From assembly GCA_963575745.1 (NCBI GenBank), contig CAUYUJ010014182.1:238342-273341 (forward strand): a stretch of 35,000 bases of DNA. The letters run 5' to 3'. Below are positions 9,559 to 19,508 of this stretch, piece by piece; positions within the stretch are counted from its first letter, which is position 1; every line of letters starts with the position of its first letter. Source of the DNA: Prorocentrum cordatum (Eukaryota > Sar > Dinophyceae > Prorocentrales > Prorocentraceae). The notes beneath the pieces were generated by a model. That model saw only the letters and a program-made list of their open reading frames with translations, did not search any database and was not told the origin of the DNA. Both the position numbers and the translations under genes were made by a program.

Positions 9559-9586
9559 GAGAGAGACAGAGAGAGACAGAGAGAAA
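9407..9586 (+). repeat. (GA)n tract
   Basis: GAGAGA array with AGAGAGACAG variants, split by a TATATACATA segment at 9460-9486. A pure purine mirror repeat of this type can form triplex (H-DNA) structures in vitro. Confidence 0.9.
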
Positions 9587-9846
9587 ATGATATCATAATA
9601 GAAAGGAACAGTTGAGGATCACGATAAGGAGAACGAAAAAAGCTCGAACACACTTTGAACAAGCACGAACGCATGGCAAGCGTCCGCTCACAACAGCGAG
9701 GGGCGCCACAATCCCCCGGCCTCTCCGTCCTCCCCCCTGCTTCCCCGCCTCCTCATGAGCCGTGCTCCAGCGCAGGGCACCGCCGTGTTGCCATCGCCGT
9801 CGCCTCGCTCGTGATCCGCGGCCTCATATATCAGAACAAAGGAGGC

Positions 9847-9895
9847 CTCATGTATGTATGTGCATGCATGTATGTATGTGTGTAAGCATGTACGT
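9847..9895 (+). repeat. (TATG)n/(CATG)n tetranucleotide tract
   Basis: ATGTATGTATGTGCATGC-type repeats alternating purine and pyrimidine. Confidence 0.75.
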
Positions 9896-10035
9896 AGTAT
9901 TATGAGTCGTCTTCGTCGCATTACTAGCTGTATGTTATCACTGTTATGGGAAGACGGGGAGATCGATGGGGGAGCAGGAGCAGCAGCGGCTGCAGAAGCA
10001 GGAGCAGGCGCAGGACCAGTGGCTGGGAGGCAGGA

Positions 10036-10132
10036 GCCAGGAAATGTCAGGAGGAGGACGAGGAGGAGAAGGAGGAGGAGGGGGAGGACGAGGAGGAGAA
10101 GGAGGAGGAGGAGGAAAGGGAGAGATATGAAG
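10036..10132 (+). repeat. AGG purine tract
   Basis: GGAGGACGAGGAGGAGAAGG units, with a longer internal repeat of about 36 bp (GACGAGGAGGAGAAGGAGGA appears twice). Confidence 0.85.
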
Positions 10133-10281
10133 CACATGGCGCGAGGCCCTCCTGGGTGTTTCCGTACCACCTCCAAGCTTGTCTGCTTGCAGCGGAGTGA
10201 TCGTCGTTGTTTGTGTCTCCCTCGGCTAAGTTCGTGTGGTGTGAGTATGGCGTGGCATAGGGCGCCACGTACTTCGTGTGA

Positions 10282-10471
10282 GTGCCATCCAAGGGTGCTC
10301 GTAAGGCGAGGCTCGCAAAAAGGGCCTCTCATCTATTTGAAGCTGCCGAGCGGGGCCTTCACTTGCGCAATTCTGTGGGGGCTCGGCAGTCTGCGCTTGC
10401 AAAGAGCAGTACTCCTTCGTCGACACGCTCTGCAAGCTTCGGTTGCGAGTGTCAGGGGATCTTATTGTAGG
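10282..10471 (+). other. Weak coding-like frame, unrecognised
   Basis: A 62-residue plus frame beginning MPSKGARKARLAKRASHLFE reads like a basic helical protein segment and is of higher complexity than its surroundings. It ends at TAG 10468-10470. Competing frames on both strands are also open, and a G12 run at 10522 lies downstream. It may be a fragment of a mobile-element polyprotein. I assign no function. Confidence 0.15.
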
Positions 10472-11220
10472 GGGGCGCTCAGGAACATGCTCGGCGCAGG
10501 TCGACACGTGTTTGCTGTATGCGGGGGGGGGGGGGGGTCGCACGCACAACAGCATCGTGTCTGATCCGAGCGGCGCAACATTTCAGAACCTGTGGCCAGC
10601 ATCACTGGCGGCAGGATATGCACGGCAGCGGAGCGCGGAGAGGAAGCCAGGCGTCTCTCCCATACAGAGCCACGCATTTGTATCGAGTCGTGCGCACTGG
10701 CACTTCGAGACGCAGCATGCGATTTCCCGACCTCCACAATTCGCACGTCATACCTGCAGCGACAGCTGTTCCAGTCTCTTGGGACACGATCTGACCGAAT
10801 CGAATAGCGAATGCACAATCAAAGCCGATGCCCGCCATCCACTGCGTTTAGCGTGTCGATCTTAGCGACCTGTTCAGCTGCTACTCTCATTGGCTCGCGA
10901 TTCCCCCTCCGTTTCCCTTTCTTTAATCATCCTTCTGCTCTGAAGGGGCCAGGAGGTTTTTGTGCCATGTCGCGACTGGCGCAGAGGGCAGATTGGAGAG
11001 GAGGCCTGAACAAACTGCTTCCAGGGCCCTCCGATGCGGCGCTGTGCTGCTCTGGAGCTCGCGCAGCAGGGGCGGCATTGCATTGCACGGCTGACGCCTG
11101 ATTGAGGGAGACGGGAGGAGAGGGGGGAGGGGAACCAGAGACGGGGGTCCAACATGGAGCATAGGTAAGATTGAGTTGGGACGTGGCGTGGAGCTGGGGT
11201 GCGGGTGTGGGGGTGGAGGA
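10472..11220. other. Spacer, no gene recognised
   Basis: Mixed-complexity sequence with short overlapping open frames in all three plus frames and no identifiable motif. Confidence 0.35.
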
Positions 11221-11266
11221 GGTGTATCAGCAGGAGCAGGATGGGGAGGAGGAGCAGGAGGAGCAG

Positions 11267-11301
<35 letters not shown>

Positions 11302-11395
11302 GGAGGAGGAAGATGAGAAGGAGGAGGAGGAGGCAGAGGCGGAGGCTGAGGCGGAGCATGAGGCGGATGAGGGGGAGGGAAACCAGGATGATGTT
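11221..11395 (+). repeat. AGG purine tract leading into a GAT array
   Basis: GGAGGAGGAAGAGG-type repeats with a GGCGGAGGCTGA section. Reads as poly-Glu or poly-Arg depending on frame; not a gene. Confidence 0.9.
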
Positions 11396-11559
11396 GTTGC
11401 CGATGATGATGATGCTGATGATGATGCTGGTGATGCTGCTGCTGCTGATGATGCTGGTGATGATGATGGTAGTGGTGGTGGTGCTGATGATGCTGATGAT
11501 GCTGATGATGCTGATGATGATGACGGTTGTGATGATGGTGGTGGTGGTGATGCTGCTGA

Positions 11560-11593
<34 letters not shown>

Positions 11594-11700
11594 GATGCAG
11601 ATGATGATGAGGATGATGGTGGTGGTGATGATGATGTTCATGGTGGTGGTGGTGGTTGTGGTGGTGGTGATGATGGCGATGATGCTGCTGATGATGAAGG
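11396..11700 (+). repeat. (GAT)n array with GCT and GGT variants
   Basis: GATGATGCTGATGATGCTG and GGTGGTGGTG segments. The long Asp-, Met- and Ile-rich frames on both strands come from this array. Confidence 0.9.
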
Positions 11701-11845
11701 AGGGGTAGGATGAGGAGGATGAGGAGGAGGAGCAGGAGGAGGAGGAGGAGGGGGATGAGGGGGCGAGGAGGAGGAGGAGGAGGAGGAGCAGCAGGAAACG
11801 GACGAGGGGGGCAGAAGGGTAAGAGGAGCAGGAGGAGGAAAGTGG
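11701..11845 (+). repeat. AGG purine tract after the GAT array
   Basis: GAGGAGGAGGAGCAGGAGG-type repeats, so the GAT array is bracketed by AGG on both sides, as at 21196-21965. Confidence 0.85.
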
Positions 11846-12004
11846 AGCAGCATCATCAAGAGCGGTCGGAGGGCGTGCGCTCGGCTGGTCTTTCATTGCC
11901 AGAGTGGCCAGAACGACCAGACCGCGCCCACGGGGCGGCTGGTGGATCAACGGCGTCCGCACAGCTCTGCCTCGCCACTCTCAGCTTGTGACCCAGCGGC
12001 TCCG

Positions 12005-12215
12005 CCGCTGTCTTGCTCTCCTCCCCCTCGTTGCCTTTCTTCTCTCGTCTCGTTCCTCATCTCTCCTCCTCTCTTCTCTCACATTCTCTCCTCTCCTCCC
12101 TTGTCTCCTCTTTCCTATCCTCTCTCCTGTCCCTCCTCTCCTGTCCTCTCCTCTCCTCTCCTCTCCTCTCCTATCTCGTCTCTTTTCTTATTCTCTCATG
12201 TCTTATTAATTTTTC
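12005..12215 (+). repeat. CTCTC/TCTCC pyrimidine tract
   Basis: CTCTCCTCTCCTCTCCTCTC array, 5-bp period, densest at 12060-12180. Confidence 0.85.
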
Positions 12216-12239
12216 TCCTCTCTTCGTCACAGTTATTAC

Positions 12240-12475
12240 TGCACATGAATACTACTTTGGTCTCTCCCCCGAACCTGTCCAAACGGTATCCCGCCCTCTC
12301 CGCGCATGGTTTCTTTTACGCAGGATCTCAAACATTCACACGTGCCGTCTTCTGTGTCTCAAAACGGTGCTCCCGCTGCAGCGTGACCTCATTTCAGGAT
12401 CGGCGCTTTGCTCTCGTCGTTCAGAATGGTGGTCTCGCCCCAGCGCGGGATATTTTTCCGGATCCGAATCCTTTC
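12240..12475 (+). other. Short coding-like island, unrecognised
   Basis: Between two pyrimidine tracts is about 230 bp of normal complexity. One plus frame reads HGFFYAGSQTF and later CSRCSVTSFQDRRFALVVQN, which looks like protein, but there is no start, no recognisable domain and no neighbouring exon. It could be a mobile-element fragment. Confidence 0.15.
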
Positions 12476-12479
12476 TCAC

Positions 12480-12625
12480 CGTTTTCGCCCCGCTCCTTTC
12501 CCCTCCCCCCCTTCCCCTGGCCATCCTGCTTCTCCCGCTCATCCCACTCCTGCTCCTGCTGCTGCTGTTCCTCCTCGTCCTTCTCCTTCCCCATCCTCCT
12601 CTTCGTCTTCCTGATCATCCGCCAC
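12480..12625 (+). repeat. Pyrimidine-rich tract
   Basis: CTCC/CTGCT-rich strand continuing from the island upstream. A similar tract lies at 12810-12892. Confidence 0.7.
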
Positions 12626-12809
12626 GTCGCCCAATCAACGCAGCTTCCTGATCTCTGATTGCGCGCAGCACGATAGCGTCCTGGGGGGGGGCTCCACGTC
12701 AGCTGCGACACCAGTCGGCATATCCATATGTAAATATACATATTTAAATCAGCGCAAAGGGAAGGGATGGACGGGAGGGATCGGTTGTCAGATATGGCAC
12801 GAGCGCCCC

Positions 12810-12892
12810 TAGCTTGTCTCCTCTCCCCTTTCCTCTCTCCTCTCCTCTTCTCTCCCCCCCTCTCCCCTCTTCTCTCCCCCGCTCCCCCCAGA
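12810..12892 (+). repeat. CTCTCC pyrimidine tract
   Basis: CTCTCCTCTCCTCTTCTCTC-type repeats. Confidence 0.8.
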
Positions 12893-13560
12893 AGAGCGGA
12901 CAGAGCAGGAAACGGGACTACGCATTCGTGGGTGGCGGGGGGAGGGGGCATCGTCTCTTGCTGCTGCGACAGGTGGCATGGGGCAGTGCAGTGGGAAGCA
13001 AAGCGCAGCAGTGCTAAGCGACGCAACGTAAGGTACACTCTAAGGCAACGCAACGCAATACGAGCATTGGCAACACAGCGCCATTGAGCAACATGCGGCA
13101 GGCTCAGGCAATTCGGGGCAACGACATGCCACACACTGCGAATGAAAGTGAAGCAGTGCGAACCACATCGGTGCGATGCAGAGCATGTTGATTGATCGAC
13201 CTGCGCAGCACCGCGCTCTTCTGAACAGTTCTGCGTTGTAAATCGCAGCAGTCCAAGTCAAAACAACGCCAGGACATGTGACTTAGTTAGGCTTGAGGAG
13301 TTTGCTCTAAGGTTCAGCTTGTCCGTCGGCTGGCATTTTCTGTTCAACCCGCAAGCAGTTGTTGGGTCGTGTTGGGCTCATTTTCCACAGCGCGGTTGCT
13401 GGGACCCACCAGCGCTTTCGGGCCGTAGGCTTGGAGTGGGCCGCGTATTCGCCTTGTGTGTTTGGTCGCATCGCCGAATCTGTGCATTGTGGTCTATGCA
13501 GCCCTCTGCCTTGGATTCCCATGCAGGATGTGTTTTTGTTCCAGTGCCACGAAACACCGC
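12893..13560. other. Spacer, no gene recognised
   Basis: Contains a loose CAACG/GCAACGCAAC repeat at about 13017-13080. The rest is unique sequence with short open frames and no motif. Confidence 0.4.
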
Positions 13561-13572
13561 GATTGAATGTTT

Positions 13573-14087
13573 CTGTTGCGTCGCGTCCTGGCAACTCTAA
13601 ATCGTACCAGAACACCATTTCTGGAACTTCAGCCATACGAGCCCTTCAAACTGTTGCAGACTTTTGTGTATCGCATGTGCGCGGTGGTAAGGCGAACGCC
13701 CCATGTTGAAAATGAACCGCCCTCCATCCGTGAAGCTTTTGCGACTTTTGCGGCGAATGTGTGCGGCGCTGCGGCGAGAGTCACATTTTGACAGCGGCCC
13801 GCCCTCCATCCTGAAAGCTGCTGTGAACTTTTAAGACGCATGCGCGCGGCGCCAAGGCGAGATCCACAAATTGAAAATCACCCGCCCTCCATCCGTGAAG
13901 CTGTCGTGAATTTTTAAGACGAAGGTTCGCGGCGCTCAGGCGAGAGCCACGCTTTGGAAGTTGCCCGCCTCCTGTTGTCAAGCTGTTGCGGATGTCAGTC
14001 TTCTGGATCGTAAACGGTGAGGAATCAGAGGAAGCCTCAGGCGAAACGCCTGGCCCGCCCTACCGACACGTGTGGGGGTGCGGCAGG
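13573..14087 (-). repeat. Composite dispersed repeat, locus 1
   Basis: Reverse orientation. It contains the ~75-bp unit at 13573-13633 (CCAGAACACCATTTCTGGAA), about four ~82-bp units at 13649-13981 (CCCGCCCTCCATCCGTGAAG start points at about 13717, 13799 and 13882) and module A at 14030-14087. An AGG array follows at 14120. Module Z, present at the three other loci, is not found here. Confidence 0.75.
13649..13981 (-). repeat. ~82-bp tandem units (four)
   Basis: Each unit reads (plus strand) CCCGCCCTCCATC, then a TTTTAAGACG or similar core, then GCGCGGCGC and GGCGAGAGCCAC. Successive starts are about 81-83 bp apart. The same unit is found on the opposite strand at 29102-29264 and 32196-32430. 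Confidence 0.85.
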
Positions 14088-14109
14088 GAAGAGTTGTTGG
14101 TAAGGAAAC

Positions 14110-14245
14110 GTGTGGAGGGTGGGGGCAGGAGAAGGAGGAGGAGGAGGAGGCGAGGAGGCGAGGAGGAGGAGGAGCAGGAGGAGGAGGAGGAGGAGGGGCA
14201 GGAGAAGGAGGAGAAGGAGGAGGAGGAGGAGGGGGCGAACGAGCA
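14110..14245 (+). repeat. AGG purine tract
   Basis: GGAGGAGGAGGAGGCGAGGA-type repeats next to module A of composite locus 1. Confidence 0.9.
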
Positions 14246-14343
14246 GGACGAGGACCAGCGAGAGGGACGCACACAGGAAAGCGTGGGATGGGCCCCGGGC
14301 CCCGCCCCTGCGAGAGCCTGCGGGGGCTGCCTGGGCCCCCTGG

Positions 14344-14500
14344 ATGCCGACATCAGCGTCATCGTCAACGCTTTCGTCACCTCCATCGTCAGCGTTGTCG
14401 CCATCGTCAGCGTCATCACCCAACGCCATCTCCATCGTCAACTTCATCGTCAACTCCATCGCCCTCGTCAGCGTTATCGTCATTGTCGTCGTCCTCCCCA
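14344..14500 (+). repeat. Degenerate (ATCGTC)n array
   Basis: CATCGTCAGCGTCATCGTCA-type hexamer and nonamer repeats. Confidence 0.75.
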
Positions 14501-15105
14501 GGGCCACCGCCGCGGGTTCGTGGCGGCTCCCGGGGCCATGGCTCGCGCCCGCGGCCCCCCGGGAGCCAGGCCCGAGGCATGCCGGCATGAGGGCGGCATC
14601 CCGCCCCAGCCGGGCTCTCCCTGCGGGAAGCGTCTCGGTCGGGCCTCAGGACGGGTGCCCGCGGGCTCCTCTCCTCTCGGCCTGCGCGCTCCCCCGGGAT
14701 CGTCAGGAGCCTGTCCCTCATGCCCCAGGAGGGGTGGGCGACGTCGGACCAGGAGCAGGTCAGCAGCGAGGTCAACGAGGACGTGCAGGACTGCGACGAG
14801 GAGCTCAACAAGCGGGCGCCCCGGAAGCCCCGTGCCTTCTGCCGCTCCCCCTCCCCGCCTCTGCTGCTCCGCGCCTCCTGTCCTGCCTCTCCCCCCCCCC
14901 CCTGGGGCTCTCCGAAGAAGGGGGAGCAACGTCTGCCAGCGTGGGCCCCAGTCAGTGCACGACTGCGCCCTGGACGCGCGGGCTCTGCGGTGCAGTCTCT
15001 GTGGCGCAGCTCGCCTGTCAATCCTCCGGCCAAGGCCACAGCTCGTGCAGACATGCCGCCCGCCCGCCCGCAGCTTGTGGGCAGAGCTCACCTGGGCAGC
15101 GACAA
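14501..15105. other. G+C-rich spacer, no confident gene
   Basis: All six frames are partly open because the region is very G+C-rich. Frames on both strands read Pro/Ala/Arg/Gly-rich without any domain I recognise. A short exon here cannot be excluded. Confidence 0.3.
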
Positions 15106-15371
15106 CGATGGGGACGATGACGATGATGTTGGTGACGGTGGTGGTGATGATGATGATGAAGCTGGTGGTGATGATAATGACCCGGCGCTGAGGACGCTGG
15201 TGATGATGATGTGTGGGCGCACAGAATTGCGAGGAAGGCGGTGACATAGATGACGACGAAGATGGCGGTGGTGATATTGACGACGGCGATGATGTTATGA
15301 TGATGATGATGCTGATGATGATGATGATGACGACGACGATGACGATGACGATGACGATGATGATGATGAGC

Positions 15372-15440
<69 letters not shown>

Positions 15441-15448
15441 TTGATGAT
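15106..15448 (+). repeat. (GAT)n array
   Basis: GAT triplets with GAC, GGT and GCT variants, near-pure from 15368 to 15440. Confidence 0.9.
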
Positions 15449-15481
15449 GATGCCGATTGCAATGATGACGCTGGCGACGAT
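15449..15481 (+). repeat. Conserved exit sequence of a GAT array
   Basis: GATGCCGATTGCAATGATG followed by ACGCTGGCGA. The same string with one change closes the array at 21171-21199, so the two arrays probably share an origin. Confidence 0.75.
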
Positions 15482-15644
15482 CATTGATCGAGTGTGCAGA
15501 TGAGGATGATGAGGAAGTGCGCGCTCGCAGAAATGTCGGGTTATCGAAGTTGCCATTGATGGACCTGGCGTGATCCCATTTAGGGAAACCTTGCTAAGGA
15601 CGTACGAAAGCAAATAAGACATTGCTTTGCATTATTTCGATGTG

Positions 15645-15835
15645 CTTGCTTAGCATGGCTTTGCATGCTTGGCACTGCTTGGCATTGCTTGGCATTGCTT
15701 GGCATTGCTTGGCAGGGATTGGCAATGGCTGGCATTGCTTGACATTGCTTGGCATTGCTTTGTGTTCATTGGCATTGATTTGCGTGGCTTTGCATTGCTT
15801 GCCATCTGTGGCGGTGCTTGGCGGGTTTTGGCAAC
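15645..15835 (+). repeat. (TTGGCATTGC)n 10-bp repeat
   Basis: TTGGCATTGCTTGGCATTGC-type units with gradual divergence. The 10-bp period is close to one helical turn. Confidence 0.85.
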
Positions 15836-16055
15836 CAGACAGCGGGCAACCCTGGCAACACGGGCAACTGGGCAATGGGGCAGCCGGGCAACTTGGGCAG
15901 CCTGGGCAACCCAGTGTCTTGGGCAAATTGGGCGAGCCGGGCAAACCAGCAACCGGACAGCCAGTCAACCGTGCAACCGGGCGATTGCATGGGCAGTTGG
16001 GCAGTCGGGCAGCCCGAGGGAGACCGGGCAACCGCGGGCAACCCGGCAACCAGGG
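15836..16055 (+). repeat. GGCAACCGGGCAAC minisatellite
   Basis: Degenerate 8-11 bp GGCAACCGG/GGGCAACTG units directly after the TTGGCATTGC array. Open frames across it are repeat translations. Confidence 0.8.
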
Positions 16056-16890
16056 GCTGGCGCAGGCGCTACCCTTGCCGATCAACGATGCAGGCAACTA
16101 GATGGGCGGAGAAGGAGCTGAAGGAAGAGGTACCTATACCGTTACATTTCCCTCGTTTGCAACTTTTTGGGGGCCTCCTGGGAGGCCACGGCCCTCGTCG
16201 CAACCGCTGGATTCGCCTCGAAAGTCCAGCGGGGACGCGCCCCGGGAGAGGTCCGGGAAGCAGTGGTAGCAGTACCTTTTGGTCTCCCCAGGTTTTTCGA
16301 AGCAAGAAAGAGTCCCTCAGGCAACCCGAGTTGGGGGGGACAGCATGGATTTTCGTATGTGTTTGAGCACGGGTTTGTGCTGAACTGCTCAGAATACCGA
16401 AAGCGCTCGGAGATGCGCGCATGCGGCCCGCATGGTATTGTCTGACAGTGGGCGGGCGCGTGGTGGTTGTTGGAAGTGATAGTTTTTGAAACCGGTGTGT
16501 GAAGATGATTTGAACTTCGATTTCTCCGTGATGACTGTTGCATTGCGCGGAGCCGCGTACTCGTGCCCAGCAGCGTACTTGTTTGCAAGGGGTTCTTCGA
16601 CCAAATATTACTCTTCTTACAAAACGCATGTGTGCTGCATGGTATCTTTGGCATGGCATGGCGGGGGGAGGGTCTATACCATCCTGGACAGACAGTGCCC
16701 CAGGAGGAGCGTTAAGTCTGGCCTCGGGGAGGGGGGGGGACATTTTTAGACAGAGAGTACCTATGAGATGCAAGCTCCCTGGAAGCGGCGTCTCTGGCGC
16801 CGCCCCCTGACGCGCTCCGCCAGCGCCGGTCCGAGAAATCTGCGCGGACTTCACCAGAGGACCTGCTACGACCAGGATGGTCACGACAAG
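16056..16890. other. Unique spacer, no gene recognised
   Basis: Normal-complexity sequence. Several frames on both strands stay open for 60-90 codons but show no recognisable domain. A G8 run at 16731-16738 is present. Confidence 0.35.
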
Positions 16891-16892
16891 GA

Positions 16893-17278
16893 GAACGAGC
16901 AGGAGGAAGGGGAGGAGGGACAGGAGGAGGAGAAGGAGGAGGAGGAGGAAGAGGAGGAGCAGGAAAAGGGAGGGCGGAAGGTGAGAGGATGATGATGATA
17001 AGGAAGATGAGAAGAGGGGTGATCATGATAAGGATGATGATGATGCTGATGCTGATGCTGATGATGATGATGCTGATGCTGATGCTGATGCTGATGCTGT
17101 TGCTGATGCTGATGCTGCTGCTGATGATGATTATGATGATGATGATGATGATGATTATGCTGATGCTGATGCTGATGCTGAAACTGATGGTGCTGCTGAT
17201 GATGCTGCTGGTGATGCTGCTGCTGCTGCTCATGATGCTGATGATGCTGCTGATGATGATCATGCTGATATTATGGTT
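16893..17278 (+). repeat. AGG tract followed by GAT/GCT array
   Basis: AGG repeats to 16985, then GATGATGCTGATGCTGATG triplets to 17278. The same AGG-GAT order occurs at 11221-11700. Confidence 0.9.
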
Positions 17279-17334
17279 GCTGCTGTTGCTGCTGCTGTTG
17301 TTGCTCTTGTTGTTATTATTGTTGTTGTTGCTGC

Positions 17335-17368
<34 letters not shown>

Positions 17369-17405
17369 ATTATTGAATCTCATTTCTGAAGAATAATTAT
17401 TGTTG
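17279..17405 (+). repeat. (TTG)n array with GAATAATTATTGTTG exit motif
   Basis: TTG repeats to about 17372, then GAATCTCATTTCTGAA and GAATAATTATTGTTG at 17391-17405. The same exit motif ends TTG arrays at 18979-18993 and 20205-20219. Confidence 0.8.
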
Positions 17406-17539
17406 ATCCCCCCACACCGGTGCTTATTGTTTTTCTCAATCAAAGTGTGCCCCTCGACGCTCGCACCCTGTTCTTTGACAGGGAAAGTCTTCCTGCTCAA
17501 ACTGGCCCCCTGGCCCCTGGGTTACAACAACAACGGCTC

Positions 17540-17705
17540 CCGCCTGAGACTTCCTTACAATTTAGCCAGGACCCCCGCTCCCGCCCGAGCTCGCATTCTA
17601 TTCAGGAATCGCGCTCTCGCTTGGGACTTCCTCGCAATTTATGCAGGAATCGCTCTCCCGGCGCTCTGGAGTCGCGCTCTCGCTGGAGACTTGCTTGCAA
17701 CTTAC
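17540..17705 (+). repeat. ~70-bp repeats with a GAGACTTCC core
   Basis: CGCCTGAGACTTCCTTACAA (about 17545), CGCTTGGGACTTCCTCGCAA (17614) and CGCTGGAGACTTGCTTGCAA (about 17681) are successive versions of one core. The core also occurs in module A of the composite repeat and in the 19.0- and 20.3-kb duplication. Confidence 0.65.
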
Positions 17706-17784
17706 TGAAGAATGGCCTTGCGTTGGAATTTCTAGCAATTTGCCCAAGCGCCGCGCTCCCGACACCCAGGCATCCAGGAGTCGC

Positions 17785-18025
17785 GCCCGTTGTGGCCCCA
17801 TGTGCGTGCCCTTCGTGGCCCCGCTGTCGCCATTTGTGTCCCCCTCACTGTCCTACGTGGCCCAGTTGCTATCCTCAGTGGCCCCATAGTTGTCTTCTGT
17901 GGCCCCGCATTATGTGCACTTCGTGGCCCCCTGTCGTTCGCGCTCTTCGTGGGCCCATACGCATTCCCTTCGTGTCCCCGCTGTCGCCCTTCGTGCCCTA
18001 TTTCGTGTCCTTGTGGCCCTGCTGT
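17785..18025 (+). repeat. Degenerate GTGGCCCC minisatellite, ~25 bp
   Basis: CTTCGTGGCCCCGCTGTCGC-type units recur irregularly (e.g. 17809, 17928, 17970). The 298-residue open frame spanning 17420-18316 covers this and the flanking repeats, so I do not call it a gene. Confidence 0.7.
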
Positions 18026-18047
18026 CGTTCTCTCTCGCTCTCGCTTT

Positions 18048-18078
18048 CGCTCGTCGTCGCCGTCGCCGTCGTCTTCGA

Positions 18079-18117
<39 letters not shown>

Positions 18118-18125
18118 GGTCGTCG
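18048..18125 (+). repeat. (GTC)n array
   Basis: CGTCGTCGTCGTCGTC, near-pure from 18078 to 18118. A second GTC array lies at 18543-18590. Confidence 0.9.
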
Positions 18126-18540
18126 CTGCCTCTCTGTGGACCCCTGGGGCTGGTGGGCGCTATCAAATATTGCCCCGAGAAGAATCAATGGCCCAGGCAG
18201 CGAATCGTCGGCCTCCGGGCTGTCATGACTGCGCTCAGCGAGCGGATTGCCCACGAGCAGAAAAGGGTAACCACTGCATGAAGTCTGCAACGAGAACAGG
18301 CGCAGGAGGGAGCTGATTCTCCTAGCGTCGATCCATCAGCAAGCAGCAACGACGGGGGAGGCCCCGAGGGGCACAAGGGCGAGCAGGGGGCCACGCAAAG
18401 CAGCGAGAGGCGAACGGCGCACGCCCCAGCTTCCGCAAGCGGGAGCAGGGCGCGCACCGTTCACCAACCCACCGCAAGGAATAGCCCCCCGAGGGGAGGA
18501 GGAGGCCGGCGGCGGAGGAGGAGCGGGAAAGGCGAGAGGC
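18126..18540. other. Unique spacer, no gene recognised
   Basis: Moderately G+C-rich with short open frames on both strands and no recognisable motif. Confidence 0.35.
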
Positions 18541-18543
18541 GTG

Positions 18544-18587
<44 letters not shown>

Positions 18588-18592
18588 GGTTG
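18541..18592 (+). repeat. Second (GTC)n array
   Basis: GTCGTCGTCGTCGTCGTCGT, nearly pure. Confidence 0.9.
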
Positions 18593-18623
18593 GTCCCCTG
18601 TCCGTCCCTCTTGGGGTCGGGTC

Positions 18624-18689
18624 GACGGTCCGCGGCCGCCCCGCCGACGCTGCCGCTGGCCAGGCCGACGGTCCGCGGCCGCCCCGCCG
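18624..18689 (+). repeat. 23-bp direct repeat, 43-bp spacing
   Basis: The 23-bp segments at 18624-18646 and 18667-18689 are identical, containing GGTCCGCGGCCGCCCCGCCG. Confidence 0.85.
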
Positions 18690-18832
18690 CTTGCCGGGGC
18701 CCGGCCTGCAGGGAAGAAAGGTATACCCCCCAAAAGGGGTTCGATCGAAGACGAAGAGGGCGGATATCGAGGGTGTGGGAAATTCGCGTTTTTGGACACT
18801 CGAGCATATAAGGGTGAACAGTCTTCAAATGA

Positions 18833-18853
18833 TTGTTGTTGTTGTTGCTGCTT

Positions 18854-18898
<45 letters not shown>

Positions 18899-18904
18899 CT
18901 GCTG

Positions 18905-18949
<45 letters not shown>

Positions 18950-18960
18950 GGTTGTTGTTG
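18833..18960 (+). repeat. (TTG)n/(GCT)n array
   Basis: TTGTTGCTGCTTTTGCTGTT then a pure TTG run to 18960. It directly precedes the first duplication copy. Confidence 0.9.
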
Positions 18961-19301
18961 AACATTATTAATTCTAAAGAATAATTATTGTTGGGCCCCC
19001 TGGTGCGCGCCCCCCCTGCGCCGCCTAGGCCGCAGCTACATTTTCATCATTTTCGTGAGGAAGCCTCAGGTAATACGATGTCATCAAGATCCGGTTGTTT
19101 TGTTGTAATCCGTTTTCCCTTGCAAAAAACACTATAAAATGACATTTCTTGTTCTAATATAATCAAATTTCAAGAATCCCTTGCAAAAAATAAGGTAAAG
19201 TGGACATTCGCGCGCGCAAGACGAAATCCTTCCAAAAGCTTAGTGTTCGGAGCGATTTTAACATAAAAACATCAAAAAACCAATGGTTTTTCAACAAAAA
19301 A

Positions 19302-19497
19302 ATGTCAAAATCTCATCCCGCGCGCTCTTGCGGATTCGTAGGAAACCCAACACTTTTTAAACATTTCTGTCAAACGGGCTTTTGCGAGCAACTTTTTCGA
19401 ACTTCTGCGACAACGGTTGCGCACCTGCCAGGGCCATCATCCCTGTCAAATAATACCATGCGGGACACATTCGTTTTTTCTTCGCGCGCGCACGCCG
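19302..19497 (+). other. Coding-like 60-codon segment conserved between copies
   Basis: From about 19302 the frame reads KSHPARSCGFVGNPTLFK and then TTVAHLPGPSSLSNNTMRD. Copy 2 (20523-20718) encodes the same residues. The three base differences in this part (GAG/GAA, GCG/GCA, TTC/TTT) are all silent. Two are at CpG, so methylation decay could explain them, and the opposite strand is also open. No domain is recognised and no clear ATG start is present. Confidence 0.25.
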
Positions 19498-19508
19498 AAA
19501 TCTCTAAC

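Noticed and set aside
11171-11713. Poly-Glu/Asp and poly-Met frames
   Set aside because: Translations of AGG and GAT arrays; the other frames are equally open.
17420-18316. A 298-codon open frame
   Set aside because: It crosses three different repeat families and ends in poly-Val from a GTC array; no domain.
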